A stretch of 7,612 nucleotides of DNA, taken from NCBI RefSeq assembly GCF_946478805.1, contig NZ_CAMLDC010000037.1:1-7612 (forward strand), read 5' to 3'. The position numbers were made by a program, and so were the translations under genes. This DNA comes from an uncultured Fluviicola sp. (GTDB lineage: Bacteria; Bacteroidota; Bacteroidia; Flavobacteriales; Crocinitomicaceae). Below the pieces are notes generated by a model, which ran no database searches, was not told where the DNA came from, and worked only from the letters and a program-made list of their open reading frames with translations. Below are positions 6,487-7,612 of the stretch, in pieces; the first letter of the stretch is position 1; each line of letters opens with the position of its first letter.

Positions 6487-7458
6487 ATGAAAACTCACTT
6501 AAGCTTTTTTTTCACGATCCTTCTCATTTCTTTTCTCCAAGGTTGTGGACAAGACTCCCCGATCAAGGAAAAACATAAAGACATGATCTCGAGTGATATG
6601 ACCATGGATTTTCGGGAACCCCAAGTCATGGAAGCAAGTTTTGATTCAAATTTTGAAGATGAACCACGTACTCAAACGAATAACCTTGACTACTCAGAAG
6701 GCTTTTCAATGGGATCCGTTTCTTCAACTTACATGGTGAATTCGAATGCAAATACTACCACTTCTCATCAAAAACAGATAAAAAAGGATAAGAAAATAAT
6801 CAAGAATGGAACGATGCGCATCAAATCGAATGCTTTCCGCGAAAGTAAAAAGCGCATAGATCAAACGGTTAAAGCATTGAAAGGATATTACGAAAACGAA
6901 GAGCTCGACAAGAATGACTCACGAATTCAATATAGCCTGGTTATCCGCTTACCATCCAAGAATTTTGAGCAATTAGTAAAGGGGATTGAAGATGGGAAAG
7001 ATGAAATTATCTTCAAAAAAATCAATGTAAATGATGTGACCGAAGAGTTTTTGGATATTCAAACCAGGCTCGAAAATAAGCGTAAATACTTACAACGGTA
7101 TAAAGAGCTTTTGGCAAAAGCTAAAAATGTAAATGAAATTCTCTCCATTGAAGAAAATATTCGCCAATTGATGGAGGAAATAGAAAGTAAGGAAGGCCGT
7201 TTGAAATACTTAAATGACCAGGTTGATTTGAGCACGCTCCGAATTAATTTATTCAAAGAATATCCTGTGAAAATTGACAGACCGGCAGAAAATCCTTTTT
7301 CTTCAAGAGCCGGACAATCTTTGGGATCCGGTTGGGATTCCGTTGTGAACTTCTTATTATGGACCGTTTCGAAATGGCCGGTCATTTTATTGCTTGGTAT
7401 CCTACTTTGGATCGGGAGAAGAAAATGGAAGAAACGGAAAGTTGAAAATAATCGGTAA
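6487..7458 (+). CDS. DUF4349 domain lipoprotein with C-terminal membrane helix (323 aa)
   Basis: A lipoprotein signal peptide ends in LQGC, with Cys20 as the lipidated residue. A poorly ordered, Ser/Thr/Asn/Asp-rich linker runs to about residue 95. The DUF4349 domain then extends from about KKIIKNGTMRIKS (102-114) to LSTLRINLFKE, including the family-typical YSLVIRLPSKNFEQLV, VTEEFLDIQTRLENKR and SIEENIRQLMEEIES segments. Residues about 190-245 are a charged, heptad-like helical pair, probably a coiled coil. A hydrophobic helix follows at about 286-309, then a strongly basic RRKWKKRK tail, which by the positive-inside rule faces the cytoplasm. The domain's function is unknown; it is seen widely in bacterial envelope proteins. 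The start is fixed by the signal peptide. It lies 93 bp after the MarR gene in the same direction, and I see no -7 element there, so co-transcription and control by that regulator are plausible but unproven. Confidence 0.92.
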   Translation: MKTHLSFFFTILLISFLQGCGQDSPIKEKHKDMISSDMTMDFREPQVMEASFDSNFEDEPRTQTNNLDYSEGFSMGSVSSTYMVNSNANTTTSHQKQIKKDKKIIKNGTMRIKSNAFRESKKRIDQTVKALKGYYENEELDKNDSRIQYSLVIRLPSKNFEQLVKGIEDGKDEIIFKKINVNDVTEEFLDIQTRLENKRKYLQRYKELLAKAKNVNEILSIEENIRQLMEEIESKEGRLKYLNDQVDLSTLRINLFKEYPVKIDRPAENPFSSRAGQSLGSGWDSVVNFLLWTVSKWPVILLLGILLWIGRRKWKKRKVENNR

Positions 7459-7502
7459 AAGGGCGAATAATTCATCCCATTAAAAAAAAGCAAAGATCGC
7501 AT

Positions 7503-7558
7503 AAAGAGAATTGAAAAGTGAAGTGTAAATCTTTAAAAAACTTTTCAATTCTCTTTTT
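7503..7558. terminator. Long A+T-rich hairpin, probable terminator
   Basis: A 17-bp perfect stem pairs 7503-7519 (AAAGAGAATTGAAAAGT) with 7540-7556 (ACTTTTCAATTCTCTTT), enclosing a 20-nt loop. The right arm runs into a T run (7554-7558), as expected for termination of the gene ending at 7458. The stem is low in G+C and the loop is large, so strength is uncertain. By symmetry it may also work for a gene entering from the right. Confidence 0.55.
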
Positions 7559-7563
7559 CACTT

Positions 7564-7581
7564 ATCCGTCAGCTGACGGAT
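7564..7581. repeat. 18-bp perfect palindrome
   Basis: ATCCGTCAGCTGACGGAT at 7564-7581 is perfectly self-complementary and clearly richer in G+C than its surroundings. It could be the stem of an intergenic terminator-like element, a protein binding site or a dispersed repeat. With no loop spacer in the palindrome, an RNA hairpin would lose its central pairs. No T run follows it on the plus strand. Its role is not known. Confidence 0.8.
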
Positions 7582-7612
7582 TGTGACTCAGTCTTCAAAA
7601 GCTGTCGCTTAT

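Noticed and set aside
7461..7478. GGG-c-GAAT/ATTC-at-CCC inverted repeat right after the DUF4349 stop
   Set aside because: The loop would be a single base and an A run follows, not a T run; the hairpin at 7503-7556 is the better terminator.

Overview
The window looks like chromosomal DNA of a Bacteroidetes (Bacteroidota) bacterium, most likely from the Flavobacteriales (a Fluviicola/Crocinitomicaceae-like genome would fit). The grounds are A+T-rich spacers, no Shine-Dalgarno sequences, candidate promoters with the Bacteroidetes TAnnTTTG -7 element, a secreted protein built of MORN-type YxNG repeats, and an intergenic ladder of short repeats. The lineage is inferred; no rRNA or species-specific marker is present.

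Layout. Positions 1-604 hold, on the minus strand, the first 201 codons of a YgiQ-type radical SAM protein; the rest lies beyond the left edge. A 316-bp divergent spacer follows, with a perfect 8 x 8-bp tandem repeat. On the plus strand a predicted lipoprotein of unknown function (921-1874) is followed after 39 bp by a 1296-residue exported MORN-variant repeat protein (1914-5804). These two probably form one transcription unit, which ends at a rho-independent terminator at 5829-5859. A second plus-strand pair is a MarR-family regulator (5935-6393) and, 93 bp downstream, a DUF4349 lipoprotein with a C-terminal membrane helix (6487-7458). The window ends in a non-coding stretch with a long A+T-rich hairpin and an 18-bp perfect palindrome.

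How the parts relate. Apart from ygiQ, the window is about the cell envelope: three exported proteins, two of them predicted lipoproteins. The first gene of each of the three units (ygiQ, the 921 gene, marR) has an exact or near match to the -7 promoter element only 4-5 nt before its start codon. This predicts mRNAs with almost no leader. The second genes (1914 and 6487) lack it and instead share the start context ATAAYCTTATG, in keeping with two two-gene operons. An imperfect inverted repeat over the marR promoter is a candidate autoregulatory operator.

I found no phage, transposon, CRISPR array, tRNA or rRNA, and no clearly new system. The points most worth a second look are the tandem repeat, the promoter/start-codon arrangement, the marR inverted repeat, and the large MORN-variant protein with its lipoprotein partner.
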